A DNA stretch of 64,000 nucleotides, from contig JALHPY010000001.1 in NCBI GenBank assembly GCA_022842305.1, positions 1-64,000 of the forward strand. Reading direction: 5' to 3'. The notes beneath the pieces are model-generated. The model saw only the letters and a program-made list of their open reading frames with translations, was not told the origin of the DNA and did not search any database. The translations under genes were made by a program, and so were the position numbers. Origin of the DNA: Rubrivivax sp. (GTDB lineage: Bacteria > Pseudomonadota > Gammaproteobacteria > Burkholderiales > Burkholderiaceae_C). Below, piece after piece: positions 26,419-36,139 of this stretch; the stretch's first letter is position 1; every line of letters begins with the position of its first letter.

Positions 26419-28044
26419 GTGCCTTCCACTAAGAAGCCCTTCCAGGGGCCTGAGGTTCTGCCGGTGGCTGCCGGCAGACAAGTCACGCCGCCATCGGCGG
26501 CGCGCTCCTTCTCGCTCCGTGGGAGCCTGGTCGCGCTCGTGGGCCTGTGCGTGCTGCCGGTGGCAGCAGCGGCGCTGCTTCTGGTTTACCTGGACTATCA
26601 GCAAGGCTGGGAGCGGCTGCGTCAGGACACGGTGCTCGGGGCGCGCCACCGCGCAGCAGTCCTCGACCGCGAACTGGCTTCGGTGATATCCGGCATGAAG
26701 GCGCTGGCGACAGCCCCCGAGCTGACCGCTGACGACCTTGCTGCGTGGCAACAGCGGGCAAGCGCTGCAGCGTCGACGCAGAATGTAGACAACTACGTGC
26801 TGACGGATCGCGAAGGTCGACAGCGCGTCAATACTTTGCGTCCCTTTGGCACGCCGCTGCCCACCACCGGGACACCGCCGCAGCTTGCGAACGTCTTCGA
26901 CCACGGCTGGACGGTCGTCACCGACCTCTTCATAGGACCGGTGACGCGGCAACCCGTGATGGCCATCGGCGTTCCCGTCGTGCAGGGCGGCACGGTGCGC
27001 TATAGCCTGAACACCGGCATCACGCCGCGCCGCGTCCAGGCCCTGCTGGATGCCGAGCAGCTGCCCGAGGGCTGGGTCGCTGCTGTGCTGGACAGCCAAG
27101 GCACGATCCTGGCGCGCACGCGCGAGCCGGAACGCTACGTCGGCCAACGCGCGGTGCCCGAGGTCCTGGCACATATCGCCAGCGGGCGCGAGGACAGCAT
27201 CGAGACGACGACAGTCGACGGGGTGCCCGTCGTTTCCTCATTCAGCCGCTCCACTGTGTCGGACTGGAGCGTGGCGGTCGGGGCCCCGCGGTCAGTGCTC
27301 GAGCGCCAGCTGGTCTGGTGGGTGACAACGGCTGCAGCGGGCGTGTTCGCGGTGGCCATTGCGGGCTCGTGGCTCGCGCTGGTCATCGCGCGCCGCGTGA
27401 CCGGCGCGGTTCAAGGCCTGAACATCGCTGCGCGGGGGCTCGTGGAAGGAGGGCCGTTCACGCTGCCGTCACTGCAGCTCCAGGAAGCCGAATCCGTGGG
27501 GCAGGCGCTGCTGCAAGCCTCCGAGACCCTGCAGCGCACTCGGCACGCGGCCCAGCACGACCCGCTGACCGGCTTGAGCAACCGGGCGCTCTTCGCTGAG
27601 TTGCTGAGTCGCCAGATGGCCGGTTCGACGCGCCGGGGATCCCGGTTCGCGCTGCTGATGCTCGATCTCGACGACCTCAAGCGCATCAACGACGACAAGG
27701 GGCATGCCGCGGGCGATGCCGCCCTGCGCGCCACCGCCCGCCGCATCCTCCACACTCTGCGGGCTGCTGACGCCGCGGCGCGGCTGGGCGGCGACGAATT
27801 TGCGGTGCTTCTGGAAGGGGCCGACGAAATACAGGCGAAGGCCACAGCGCTTCGGCTGATGGAAGCACTGGCCGAACCTGACGGCGAGTACCCGGAGCCC
27901 CTTGGCGCGAGCGTCGGCATAGCGCTGTGGCCCGAGGCTGGCCGTGATGCGACAGCACTCATGAACGCAGCCGACGCCGCGCTCTATGCCGCCAAGCGCG
28001 GCGGCAAGGGTCGCCTGATTCTTGCTCCCGACTTGTCGCCATGA
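26419..28044 (+). CDS. Membrane diguanylate cyclase with periplasmic sensor
   Basis: 541 residues, GTG start. A first membrane helix (about 34-55), a periplasmic double-Cache-like sensor (about 60-290), a second helix (about 295-318), a short linker and a C-terminal GGDEF domain (about 370-535). The active-site signature is LGGDEFAVLLEG. RAAD lies five residues before GGDEF, the inhibitory I-site that binds c-di-GMP, so product inhibition is likely. It synthesises c-di-GMP from GTP in response to an unknown extracellular signal and would favour biofilm. The ribosome site is weak and the GTG start is not certain. It is a single gene between the overlapping chain and the metal island. Confidence 0.9.
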   Translation: MPSTKKPFQGPEVLPVAAGRQVTPPSAARSFSLRGSLVALVGLCVLPVAAAALLLVYLDYQQGWERLRQDTVLGARHRAAVLDRELASVISGMKALATAPELTADDLAAWQQRASAAASTQNVDNYVLTDREGRQRVNTLRPFGTPLPTTGTPPQLANVFDHGWTVVTDLFIGPVTRQPVMAIGVPVVQGGTVRYSLNTGITPRRVQALLDAEQLPEGWVAAVLDSQGTILARTREPERYVGQRAVPEVLAHIASGREDSIETTTVDGVPVVSSFSRSTVSDWSVAVGAPRSVLERQLVWWVTTAAAGVFAVAIAGSWLALVIARRVTGAVQGLNIAARGLVEGGPFTLPSLQLQEAESVGQALLQASETLQRTRHAAQHDPLTGLSNRALFAELLSRQMAGSTRRGSRFALLMLDLDDLKRINDDKGHAAGDAALRATARRILHTLRAADAAARLGGDEFAVLLEGADEIQAKATALRLMEALAEPDGEYPEPLGASVGIALWPEAGRDATALMNAADAALYAAKRGGKGRLILAPDLSP

Positions 28045-28432
28045 GCCCGTGCGCGCGGCGCGTAGACGCTCGCCGCGCGCGTGACTGACCGCAAGGTGCG
28101 TGGCATTGATGACGACGTCATCTTCACCATCAACCGCGGCCCCTCTCCGCAGGCTTCGAACTCAACGTCGCAGCAGCGACGCGCCCACCGCGATTCGGCA
28201 CGAGCTTTTGCCCGTACGCCAACGCACAGACCCTGCCAAGGCCACAGCGTAACTTGGACGACTTCAGCGCAATGAACCCATAGTTGGCGCCGCAGCGCTC
28301 GCAATCCAGCGAACGCCGCGGGTGGACCAGGGAGGTTCGGGGTCTTGGGCCCGGACGCAGTCTGGATTTCATCCCAATCTGCAGCATCGCTGCCAACGCG
28401 CCCAGCTTCTGGCGGCGCGAACAGGAGTCACC
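28045..28432. other. Gap with no convincing gene before metal island
   Basis: About 390 bp. On the minus strand a frame reads DCERCGANYGFI, which resembles a zinc-binding fragment, but it has no clear start or full domain. No promoter for the next small gene could be fixed. Treated as intergenic with possible gene debris. Confidence 0.35.
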
Positions 28433-28630
28433 ATGAAAGCCTTGCTCGCACCGGCCGCGGCTTCCTTGCTGTCCTGGTTCGTCAGCAGCGCATCGGCGCA
28501 GAACGGCCACATGAACGGCGGCATGGGCTGGGGCAGCTGGATGGGCGGCTACGGTGGCCTCTGGGGCCCGATAGTTCTGGTCGTCGTAGTGGGGTTGGTG
28601 GCATGGATCGTCATGCAGAAGCGCAAGTGA
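28433..28630 (+). CDS. Small secreted/membrane protein, Gly-Met rich
   Basis: 65 residues with AGGAG at 28423-28427. A signal-like N-terminal helix (LLAPAAASLLSWFVSSASA) is followed by a Gly/Met/Trp-rich stretch with His (NGHMNGGMGWGSWMGGYGG), then a membrane helix (PIVLVVVVGLVAWIVM) and a basic end (QKRK). Small proteins of this make-up are often found in copper/silver resistance loci. The sequence itself shows no known catalytic motif. A role in metal handling at the membrane is inference from composition and neighbours. Confidence 0.6.
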   Translation: MKALLAPAAASLLSWFVSSASAQNGHMNGGMGWGSWMGGYGGLWGPIVLVVVVGLVAWIVMQKRK

Positions 28631-28700
28631 TGAAGGCCGGCGCCCGCTTCGAGGCCCGGCACCCGCGCTCGAACCGGCCACGGCGGACGGGCGTCGGCAC

Positions 28701-29165
28701 ATGTTGACCCCACGATTCAATGGCCGAAGCATGCGCCGGGCGGCAGCCATGAGCCTGTTCGCCTGGGTGTTTGCGCTGTTGTCTGGGGTGGTGAACGCTT
28801 GCCTCGTGCCCCAGCACGCGCCAAGCACTGGCAGATCAGTGCAGTCGTTGCCGGACCCGCAGGTTGACGCGCACGTGCAAGCAGGCCCAGTGGGCGACCA
28901 CACCGATCGTCATGCGGACCACGGGCCGGGTGACGCGGTGAACGCGGTCGCCAAGGCGGCCTGCGTCAAGTTCTGCGTTGAAGAGCCCTCGGCACTTGCC
29001 CAAGCCAAACTGGCCCAGCCCGAACTGCCCATGCTTGCCGGCCCGGCCGGCGTCCACTGGCCCGTGGCCATGGCACTCGTCACTGCCGCTCCATGGCTGC
29101 GGGGCGATCAGCCGGCCACCGTAGGGCCGCCGCTGTTCATCCGCCTGCTCCGGCTGACGCTATAG
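28701..29165 (+). CDS. Periplasmic Cys/His protein, metal-island family (copy 1)
   Basis: 154 residues. After a signal-like segment (MSLFAWVFALLSGVVNACL) comes a His/Asp-rich region (VGDHTDRHADHGPGD) and a paired cysteine block (CVKFCVEE); the end is LFIRLLRLTL. The same layout is seen in the minus-strand gene at 49546-50019 (GVFAGVANACL, CLDFCDKA, IPIAFLRLAL), so the two are paralogues. Several starts are possible; Met residues at 28701, 28731 and 28749 are in frame. The family is common beside metal efflux genes of Burkholderiales but I cannot name its function. Confidence 0.6.
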   Translation: MLTPRFNGRSMRRAAAMSLFAWVFALLSGVVNACLVPQHAPSTGRSVQSLPDPQVDAHVQAGPVGDHTDRHADHGPGDAVNAVAKAACVKFCVEEPSALAQAKLAQPELPMLAGPAGVHWPVAMALVTAAPWLRGDQPATVGPPLFIRLLRLTL

Positions 29166-29310
29166 CGCGGCTTGACCGCCGGCTGGCGCTCGCCGATTGC
29201 GTCGCATCGCGACGCTTGGATTGGCGTCCGCTAACGCTGGCCGCCTTCATCCATCCTCCCCCCGATTCTTCCGGGCCGCAGCGCGGCCCAGCACCTGCCA
29301 GGAGTTCACC

Positions 29311-29745
29311 ATGACCACCGCCCGCACCCTTATCGCCCTGACCCTCGCCACCTTTGCCACGGCTTGTGCCAGCCCAGGCGCCATGCACCCCGCGCCCACC
29401 TCGCCGAGCACTGCCGAATCCATGTCACCGGCGCACGCAGCAGCCATGCAGCCACGCATGAAGGCCATGCACGAGGCACACCACAAGATGGCGAATGCCA
29501 AGACCCAAGCTGAGCGTCAGGCTCTGATGGCCGAGCACATGAAGGCCATGAACGATGGCATGGCCATGATGAAGGAGATGCACGGCAAGAAGGACATGGC
29601 CGGCATGGGCGGCATGGGTGAAGGGTCGGCGAAGCAGGCCGAAATGGCCAAGCACCATCAGATGATGACGGACTACTCGGCCATGATGCAGCTGATGATG
29701 GACATGATGGCGCAGCGCATGGCGGCGATGCAGGCCACCATGTGA
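29311..29745 (+). CDS. Met/His-rich lipoprotein, probable copper binder
   Basis: 144 residues, with CAGGAG before the ATG. The signal peptide ends in a lipobox-like FATAC (Cys19). The mature part is packed with Met and His (for example [50 protein letters not shown]), the pattern of periplasmic Cu(I)/Ag(I)-binding proteins. Repeated K-M-x-H spacing suggests an extended helix. Likely a periplasmic metal buffer anchored to a membrane. The exact family is not known to me. Confidence 0.65.
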   Translation: MTTARTLIALTLATFATACASPGAMHPAPTSPSTAESMSPAHAAAMQPRMKAMHEAHHKMANAKTQAERQALMAEHMKAMNDGMAMMKEMHGKKDMAGMGGMGEGSAKQAEMAKHHQMMTDYSAMMQLMMDMMAQRMAAMQATM

Positions 29746-29756
29746 GGGGCGGCGCC

Positions 29757-30207
29757 ATGAGCGATCAGCAACGCGGCGCCGCCGCTGCCGCAGCCACGAG
29801 CTACGGCTTCCACGACTTTCTGCCGCAGCAGGACTTTGCCCAGGCGCTCGCGCGGGTGACCGAGGCCCTTGCGACCGAGGGCTTCGGCATCCTGACCGAG
29901 ATCGACGTGCAGGCCACGATGAAGGCCAAGCTCGGCACCGAGGGCCGCCCGTATCGCATTCTGGGGGCTTGCAACCCACCGCTGGCCCAACGTGCACTCG
30001 CTGCGGAGCCCGACATCGGCCTGCTGCTGCCCGTGCAGCGTGGTCGTGCGCGAGGAGGCCGACGGTCGGCTCGTCGTCGCCTTCATGGACCCGGTTGCCG
30101 TGCTGCAACTGACCAGCCAGCCCGAAGTCGCTGCCGTCGCGAAGGAGGTGCGTGCACGGCTCGAACGGGTGCGCTCAGCGCTGACGGCGGACAGGTCTCC
30201 AGGGTGA
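29757..30207 (+). pseudogene. DUF302 family gene broken by a frameshift
   Basis: The first part reads as DUF302: [40 protein letters not shown] and EPDIGLLLP. At about 30033 one extra base moves the frame; the family sequence resumes in the next frame as [20 protein letters not shown] and [17 protein letters not shown] to a stop at 30207. Removing one G after the CCC codon restores a single frame of about 150 residues. DUF302 proteins are common with metal-resistance genes. Either the gene is dead or the base is a sequencing/assembly error; the fresh state of both halves fits either. Confidence 0.8.
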
Positions 30208-30497
30208 CCTGCCAGTCGTCGGTCATCGCCTCGCCTACGGCTCGTGGGCAAGGTCTTCGTCAAGGACCTTGACACCAGCCCGGGTGATCAGCAATGCCTT
30301 GCGGCGTCGAGGCGCTGCCGTCGAAGCGGCTTGAACCGCCCGATGTCGGCGCGAGTGTGACCAATGTCTGCTCAGCCCCCCGGAAAGGCGCGCCAGACAA
30401 CCGTCGAACCGTAGTGGCGTAGATCGACGTCGATGAGGTGGCGGGCCTGGCGGATGCAGTACGTCGCCTCGGCTTGCATACAGCCGCTGAGTGCTGC

Positions 30498-30528
30498 TTG
30501 ACCTTCACACCAGGGGAAGGTCTAACTT
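30498..30528 (+). promoter_or_regulatory. MerR-family (CueR-like) promoter before DUF2933-ATPase genes
   Basis: TTGACC (30498-30503), 19-bp spacer, TAACTT (30523-30528). The long spacer holds an inverted repeat ACCTTC (30501-30506) / GAAGGT (30516-30521). A 19-bp spacer with a central dyad is the hallmark of promoters twisted into activity by MerR-type regulators. It lies 60 bp before the DUF2933 start. No MerR gene is adjacent; the nearest is at 52882-53442. The 290 bp before it contain no recognisable gene. Confidence 0.7.
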
Positions 30529-30590
30529 CGAACTGCTGAACCCCAGGACATCGCAAGCTTGCAGTCGTGGGAACCTACAAGGAGTCCATC

Positions 30591-30854
30591 ATGTCGACCG
30601 ACCACCTACACCAGACCAGCTCATCCCCTGAACCAGGCAGGCCACCGCGCACCCAGTGGGTCGCAGCAGGTATGACGGTGCTGATCGGCGCCTTCTTCCT
30701 GCTGCGCGAGCACTGGGGCCATGTCGCCGGCTTCTGGCCCTATCTGCTCTTGCTTGTCTGCCCTGTGATGCACCTGTTCCATGGCCATGGGGGCCACGGC
30801 GCGCACGGCGCCCATGGAACGGGCAATGGCCCTGCGCCCAATCGGGAGGCGTAA
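30591..30854 (+). CDS. DUF2933 small membrane protein with His-rich tail
   Basis: 87 residues. One or two membrane helices ([16 protein letters not shown] and [15 protein letters not shown]) flanking [10 protein letters not shown], then a His/Gly tail ([13 protein letters not shown]), which matches DUF2933 proteins found beside copper transporters. The ATG at 30591 has CAAGGAG upstream. It precedes the P1B ATPase by only 4 bp and shares its MerR-type promoter. A role in metal delivery or buffering at the membrane is inferred from the tail and its partner. Confidence 0.8.
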   Translation: MSTDHLHQTSSSPEPGRPPRTQWVAAGMTVLIGAFFLLREHWGHVAGFWPYLLLLVCPVMHLFHGHGGHGAHGAHGTGNGPAPNREA

Positions 30855-30858
30855 GGTC

Positions 30859-33279
30859 ATGGACATCAAGTCACAAGCCAGCCACGCTGGCCACGCCGGC
30901 CAACAACACGGGGGTTCAGGTGCTCATTCGCACGACCACTCTCACGACCCCTCGCACGAGCATTCGCAGACGGCGCCGGTCGCGGGCCCCGGGTCACTGA
31001 AGGACCCGGTCTGCGGCATGGCGGTCACCGAACGGTCGGCCCACCACGCCGAACACGATGGCCGACCGTACTACTTCTGCAGCGCGAAGTGCCTGGCAAA
31101 GTTCAGCGCCGAGCCGTCCCGGTACGTGCAGCCCACCGCACTGGCACCGGCGATCACCGAGGCACCGGCAGGATCGATCTACACCTGCCCCATGCACCCC
31201 GAGATCCGGCAGGACCATCCAGGCAACTGCCCGAAGTGCGGCATGACGCTCGAACCGATCCTGCCTGACCTCGATGAGACCGAGAACCCAGAACTCGTCG
31301 ACTTCGGGCGCCGGTTCTGGTGGACCTTGCCCCTGACCGTGATCGTCACCGTGCTGGCCATGTTCGGCCACCGCTTCGGCTGGTTCGACATGGCCCGGCA
31401 GAGCTGGATCGAGCTGGTGCTGACGCTGCCGATCGTGCTGTGGGCTGGTGCGCCATTCTTCGTCCGCGGCGCGCAGTCCATCGTCAACCGCAGCCCAAAT
31501 ATGTGGACCCTGATCGGCCTGGGCACCGGCGCGGCCTTCGTCTATAGCGTCGTGGCCACCGTCGCGCCACAGGTCTTCCCGGCTTCGTTCGTCTCGATGG
31601 GCCGCGTGGCGGTCTACTTCGAGGCCGCCGCGGTGATCATCTCGCTGACGCTGCTCGGCCAGATGCTGGAACTGAAGGCACGTTCGCAGACCTCGGCGGC
31701 CATCAAGTCGCTGCTAGGGCTGGCGCCCAAGACGGCACGGCGCATTGCGGCGGATGGATCCGAGGAGGACATCCCGCTAGCCAACGTGCACGTCGGCGAC
31801 AAGCTGCGGGTTAGGCCCGGCGAAAAGGTGCCCGTCGACGGCGTGGTGGTCGAGGGCAGCAGCGCGCTCGATGAGTCCATGCTCACCGGCGAGCCGCTGC
31901 CGGTGACCAAGCGCGTGGGCGACAAGCTGATCGGCGCCACGCTCAACACCAGCGGCGCGCTTGTGATGCAGTCCGAACACGTCGGCTCGGCCACGGTGCT
32001 GTCGCAGATCGTGCAGATGGTGACGCTTGCGCAGCGCTCGCGCGCGCCCATGCAGCGCATGGCCGACGCGGTTGCGGGCTATTTCGTCTATGGCGTCGTG
32101 ACCGCCGCGCTGCTGACCTTCTTCGGCTGGGGATTGTTCGGACCCGAGCCGAGTTGGGTCTATGGCCTCATCAACGCCGTGGCGGTGCTGATCATCGCCT
32201 GCCCCTGCGCATTGGGCCTGGCCACACCGATGTCCATCATGGTCGCCACGGGCCGCGGCGCCACGCATGGCGTGCTGTTCCGCGACGCCGCGGCGATCGA
32301 GAACCTGCGCAAGGTCGACACCCTCATCGTCGACAAGACCGGGACGCTGACCGAAGGGCGGCCGAGTTTCGAGAAGGCGATCGGCGCGAACGGTTTCGAA
32401 GCCGACGAGGTGTTGCGCCTGGCCGCCAGCCTCGACCAGGGCAGCGAGCATCCGCTGGCCGCAGCCATCGTGACGGCCGCGCGCGAGAGGAACTTCGTGC
32501 TCGACACGCCCGAGCAGTTCGATTCCGCATCCGGCATCGGCGTGCGCGGCGCCATCGCCGGCAAGGCGCTCGCGCTGGGCAATACCGCGCTGATGGAGCA
32601 ACTCGGCGTCGACGTGGCGCCGATGGCGGCACAGGCCGAGGCACTGCGGGCCCAGGGTGCCAGCGTGATGCACTTGGCCGTCGACGCCAAACTCGCAGGC
32701 ATCCTGGCCGTGTCCGATCCGGTGAAGGCCACCACCGCCGAAGCGCTGGCCACATTGCGCAAGGCGGGCATCCGGGTCGTGATGGCCACCGGCGACGGCC
32801 TGACCACGGCGCGGGCCGTGGGGCAGCGCCTGGGCATCGACGAGGTGCATGGCGAGGTCAAGCCTGCCGACAAGCTCAAGCTGGTCGAGAAGCTGCAGTC
32901 CGAGGGGCGTGTCGTCGCGATGGCCGGCGACGGCATCAATGACGCCCCGGCGCTGGCGCGCGCCGATGTCGGCATTGCCATGGGCACTGGCACCGACGTG
33001 GCGATGAACAGCGCGCAGCTCACGCTCGTCAAGGGCGACCTGCGCGGCATTGCCACCGCGCGTGCCCTGTCGGTGGCCACCGTGGCCAACATGAAGCAGA
33101 ACCTGGCCTTCGCCTTCGTCTACAACGCGCTGGGCATTCCGCTCGCGGCCGGTCTGCTGTTCCCGTTCACCGGCTGGCTGCTGTCGCCGATGATCGCGGC
33201 GCTGGCCATGAGCCTGAGCTCGGCGTCGGTGATCGGCAATGCGCTGCGGCTGCGGGGTGCCGCCTTGAAGCAGGACTGA
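30859..33279 (+). CDS. Cu/Ag-type P1B ATPase with His-rich, YHS and HMBD domains
   Basis: 806-residue metal-transporting ATPase that exports Cu(I)/Ag(I) from the cytoplasm. N terminus: His-rich segment (residues 8-36), YHS domain (DPVCGMAV at 49-56, YYFCSAKC at 71-78), then a heavy-metal-binding domain (YTCPMHPEI...CPKCGM, about 108-132). It has no classic GMTCxxC HMA domain, as in SilP/CopA2-like pumps. Catalytic parts: CPC metal gate in [12 protein letters not shown] (about 446), DKTGTLTEG (Asp about 492), [10 protein letters not shown] and [11 protein letters not shown]. The ATG at 30859 is preferred over an open upstream extension that runs through the DUF2933 tail. A copy of its C-terminal end lies at 35812-36060. 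Confidence 0.93.
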   Translation: MDIKSQASHAGHAGQQHGGSGAHSHDHSHDPSHEHSQTAPVAGPGSLKDPVCGMAVTERSAHHAEHDGRPYYFCSAKCLAKFSAEPSRYVQPTALAPAITEAPAGSIYTCPMHPEIRQDHPGNCPKCGMTLEPILPDLDETENPELVDFGRRFWWTLPLTVIVTVLAMFGHRFGWFDMARQSWIELVLTLPIVLWAGAPFFVRGAQSIVNRSPNMWTLIGLGTGAAFVYSVVATVAPQVFPASFVSMGRVAVYFEAAAVIISLTLLGQMLELKARSQTSAAIKSLLGLAPKTARRIAADGSEEDIPLANVHVGDKLRVRPGEKVPVDGVVVEGSSALDESMLTGEPLPVTKRVGDKLIGATLNTSGALVMQSEHVGSATVLSQIVQMVTLAQRSRAPMQRMADAVAGYFVYGVVTAALLTFFGWGLFGPEPSWVYGLINAVAVLIIACPCALGLATPMSIMVATGRGATHGVLFRDAAAIENLRKVDTLIVDKTGTLTEGRPSFEKAIGANGFEADEVLRLAASLDQGSEHPLAAAIVTAARERNFVLDTPEQFDSASGIGVRGAIAGKALALGNTALMEQLGVDVAPMAAQAEALRAQGASVMHLAVDAKLAGILAVSDPVKATTAEALATLRKAGIRVVMATGDGLTTARAVGQRLGIDEVHGEVKPADKLKLVEKLQSEGRVVAMAGDGINDAPALARADVGIAMGTGTDVAMNSAQLTLVKGDLRGIATARALSVATVANMKQNLAFAFVYNALGIPLAAGLLFPFTGWLLSPMIAALAMSLSSASVIGNALRLRGAALKQD

Positions 33280-33293
33280 CGGCCGGCACGACG

Positions 33294-33836
33294 ATGGATA
33301 TCGTTGCGCACACGCTGTGGGCCGCTGCGGGCGCGGCGCTGCTGCATCGTCGACAACCGCTGTCGCGCAGCACCGTGGTGGTCACGCTGGTGCTTGCGGC
33401 GGTGCCCGATGTGATGCATCTGCTGCCCATCGCAAGCTGGTGGCTCTTCGCCGACGGAAGCTTTGCTGCCCTGCGGGCTTATGCCGTGGCAGTTCCCGGA
33501 CAGGAGCCGGGTCTGCCGCCGCTGGTCGGGTTGTGGTCGCACCACCTGCATTGCGTGATGCACAGCGCACCGATAGCCGCGCTCGTCACGGTGGCCGTGT
33601 GGGCGGCGCGGCGCGCATTCTGGATTCCGCTGCTGGGCTGGTGGTCGCACATCGTGATCGATGTCTTCACGCATTCGGCCGACTACTACGCGGTGCCGGT
33701 GCTCTATCCGTTCACGGAGCGCGGCTTCGATGGCATCGCGTGGAACACACCCTGGTTCATGGCCCTCAACTACGTGGTGTTGGCGCTTGCAGGCCTCTGG
33801 CTGCTGCTCACCCGGCGCGGGTCCGTGGCAGCATGA
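33294..33836 (+). CDS. Membrane-bound metal-dependent hydrolase-like protein
   Basis: 180 residues, starting MDIVAHTLWAAAGAALL with the early His-Thr pair of YdjM/LexA-regulated membrane hydrolases. Polar metal-type residues lie between hydrophobic helices: AAVPDVMHLLP, SHHLHCVMHSAPIAALV and WWSHIVIDVFTHSADYY, giving several conserved His and Asp. About four membrane segments. It follows the ATPase by 14 bp. The family often lies in operons with transporters, but its substrate is unknown. Call rests on the His/Asp pattern. Confidence 0.7.
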   Translation: MDIVAHTLWAAAGAALLHRRQPLSRSTVVVTLVLAAVPDVMHLLPIASWWLFADGSFAALRAYAVAVPGQEPGLPPLVGLWSHHLHCVMHSAPIAALVTVAVWAARRAFWIPLLGWWSHIVIDVFTHSADYYAVPVLYPFTERGFDGIAWNTPWFMALNYVVLALAGLWLLLTRRGSVAA

Positions 33837-34088
33837 ATCATCTGAAGCAGGCACGGTCGAGGTCTGATGTCGTTCGTCAGCGCACAGAACCCTGCCGTCG
33901 GCTCGCGTACTGTGTCTTCAGCCTGGCTCGCCTTCGGACCAGCGATCAAATGGCGCCACGCCCGCCACGGCGTTCACCACCTATGCGGGGCATCGTCGGC
34001 GATGGAGCCTTCACTCAGCGAACTGTCTTCGAGAACCTCGAACCCCGTGGAGGGGGTCGAGGTCGCGCGGCCTCGTCGGCGAGAGGGC

Positions 34089-35774
34089 ATGGCGACCGTG
34101 GCGCCGCTCGCTGAACGCCGCCCGCTCGCCGGTACCGACCGGCGCGCCGCCAAGCCGGGCGGCATGGCGGTTGCCCCCCAGGCCACCGGCCTGCGTGCTG
34201 TTCCGCGGCTCGTGCAGATCCTCGGCGTGGCGGCGCGCCACAAGCTCCTGCCCACGCTGATGGGCAGCGGCCGACGGCCACGGCCCCAGGAACTGCGGGA
34301 GGCCTTCGAAGAACTCGGCCTCGTCTTCCTCAAGTTCGGTCAGGTTCTGGCGATGCGGCGCGACCTGCTGCCCGCCGGGTATGCAGAAGAACTGGAGTCA
34401 CTGCACGACGAGTTGCCGGCGATGGGCATCGACATCGTCCGCACGACGATCGAGCGCGACCTGGGCGCCCCGCTGGCGGAGTCGTTCGCGTCGTTTGACG
34501 AGACCCCGCTGGCCGCGGCCACCATCGCCCAGGTGCACCGGGCGACCCTGCATGACGGACGCCAGGTGGCTGTCAAGGTCCAGCGACCTGATCTCCAGGC
34601 CATCATCGCCAGGGACATTGCGGCGTTGACCACCTTGGTTGCACTGGGAGAGCGGCTGTTCCCGAGCATGCGTGCGCTCGATCTGCCGGTGGTCGTCAAG
34701 GAGTTCTCGCGCAGTCTGAGCCGGGAGATCGACTTCGGACGTGAAGCAAGCTCCATCGCTCTCTTCCGCACCGCACTGGCGGACTTCTCCGACCTCTGGA
34801 TTCCGGACGTCGTTCCGGCACTCTCGAAAGGGGCCGTGCTCACATTGGAGTTCTCACCGGGCGAGCGCATCGATCACTACGCCGGCCCGCACCCGGAGAC
34901 GATGCCGCGTGCCATCAACGCACTGGTCAGGTTGATGCTGCAATCGATCTTCGAGGAAGGCATCTTCCACGCCGACCCGCACCCTGGCAACGTGTTCGTC
35001 CTCCCGGACGGTCGCCTGTCGCTGCTGGACTTCGGCAACACCGGTGAGCTCGACGAACGGATGCGGGAATCGCTGATGCTGCTGCTGGAGGCCGTGGTCA
35101 AGGGCGATGCAAGGGCCGCCATCGAGGCCTATCTCGAAATGGCGGCAGCGGGCGACGAGGTCAATCGCGCCGGCCTGCTGGCGGACATGAAGGCGGCGCT
35201 GTACGAGATTCGCCGCAGCAACCTCGCCGACGTGTCGATCGGTGACGCCTTGGACTCACTGATGAGCGCCGGCAGCCGCAACGGCGTTCACAACCCGGCT
35301 GAGTTTGTCCTGCTCACCCGTGCCTTCGTCATCCTGGAGGCGATGGTCGGCCAGCTCGCGCCCGACCACGACTACATGCAGTCGTTTCGCGACGAGATCG
35401 CGCGCCTCACGGCATTGCACTTCGCGCCGGAGCGCATCAAGACCAAGACCCAGCAATGGGCACGCGACATGGAACGTCTCTTCGCTGACGCACCCGGCGA
35501 CACGCGACGTGTCCTGCACCGGATCGCCGCGGGCGACCTGGGACGCCTGCCCGGTCTGGAAGCGCTGGGCGCCCGCCTCAGCCGCAACGTCACACGCCTG
35601 GCGAGCGCCATCTCCTTCGCGGCGCTGGTGATAGGCGGCTCGATGCTGCTGCTGACGCCCATGGGTGGCTGGCACCACGTCCTGGGTGAGGCCATGATCG
35701 TCGGCGGCGTGGTGGGCATGCTGGTTGCGGGCATTGGCGCGTTACGCCGCCGCCAGGTACACGGCCAGCACTGA
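34089..35774 (+). CDS. AarF/UbiB (ABC1) family atypical kinase
   Basis: 561 residues if ATG 34089 is used (GAGAGGGC just upstream); Met codons further upstream are possible but that part is low in conservation. ABC1 signatures: KFGQVLAMRRDLLP (KxGQ), AAATIAQVHRATLHDGRQVA (Ala-rich loop and lysine strand VAVKVQRP), EIDFGREASS, FHADPHPGNVFV and LLDFGNTGELD. The two C-terminal hydrophobic stretches (AISFAALVIGGSMLLLTPM and AMIVGGVVGMLVAGIGAL) anchor it in the membrane. Housekeeping UbiB supports ubiquinone synthesis; a copy inside a metal island is likely an accessory member whose job is unclear. Confidence 0.88.
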   Translation: MATVAPLAERRPLAGTDRRAAKPGGMAVAPQATGLRAVPRLVQILGVAARHKLLPTLMGSGRRPRPQELREAFEELGLVFLKFGQVLAMRRDLLPAGYAEELESLHDELPAMGIDIVRTTIERDLGAPLAESFASFDETPLAAATIAQVHRATLHDGRQVAVKVQRPDLQAIIARDIAALTTLVALGERLFPSMRALDLPVVVKEFSRSLSREIDFGREASSIALFRTALADFSDLWIPDVVPALSKGAVLTLEFSPGERIDHYAGPHPETMPRAINALVRLMLQSIFEEGIFHADPHPGNVFVLPDGRLSLLDFGNTGELDERMRESLMLLLEAVVKGDARAAIEAYLEMAAAGDEVNRAGLLADMKAALYEIRRSNLADVSIGDALDSLMSAGSRNGVHNPAEFVLLTRAFVILEAMVGQLAPDHDYMQSFRDEIARLTALHFAPERIKTKTQQWARDMERLFADAPGDTRRVLHRIAAGDLGRLPGLEALGARLSRNVTRLASAISFAALVIGGSMLLLTPMGGWHHVLGEAMIVGGVVGMLVAGIGALRRRQVHGQH

Positions 35775-35811
35775 GTTCTGGCCAACTGGCGCCCCTCAAC
35801 GAACCGCCTTC

Positions 35812-36060
35812 GAGGGCGACCTGCGCGGCCTTGCCACCGCCAGCAAACGGTGGCAACGTAGTCCAACATGAAGCAGAACCTGGCCTCCGCTTTCGTGTAC
35901 AACGCGCTGGGCGTGCCCCTGACCGCTGGCGTGCTGCTTCCGTTCACGGGATGGTTGCCATCACCGATGATTGCGGCGCTGGCGATGAGCCTAAGCTCTG
36001 CCTCGGTGATTCAGCAACGCGCTGCGCTTGCGACACGCGAAGCTGTTGAAGGATTGAGGC
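35812..36060 (+). pseudogene. Remnant of a P1B ATPase C terminus
   Basis: Reads GDLRGLATA, then [36 protein letters not shown] and LSSASVI, almost the same as the last 75 residues of the ATPase ending at 33279. The link between GDLRG and MKQN is disrupted, and one extra base after SSASVI shifts the end of the frame. Only this end of the gene is left. It is a fossil of a second ATPase or of a duplication, and it lies directly before the response-regulator gene. Confidence 0.85.
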
Positions 36061-36139
36061 GCCGGGCCGCTGGCAGGGACGGCGGCCGCCCACGTTGCCT
36101 GGCCAACAGCCGTCGACCAATGCCCACAGGAAGTGAACG

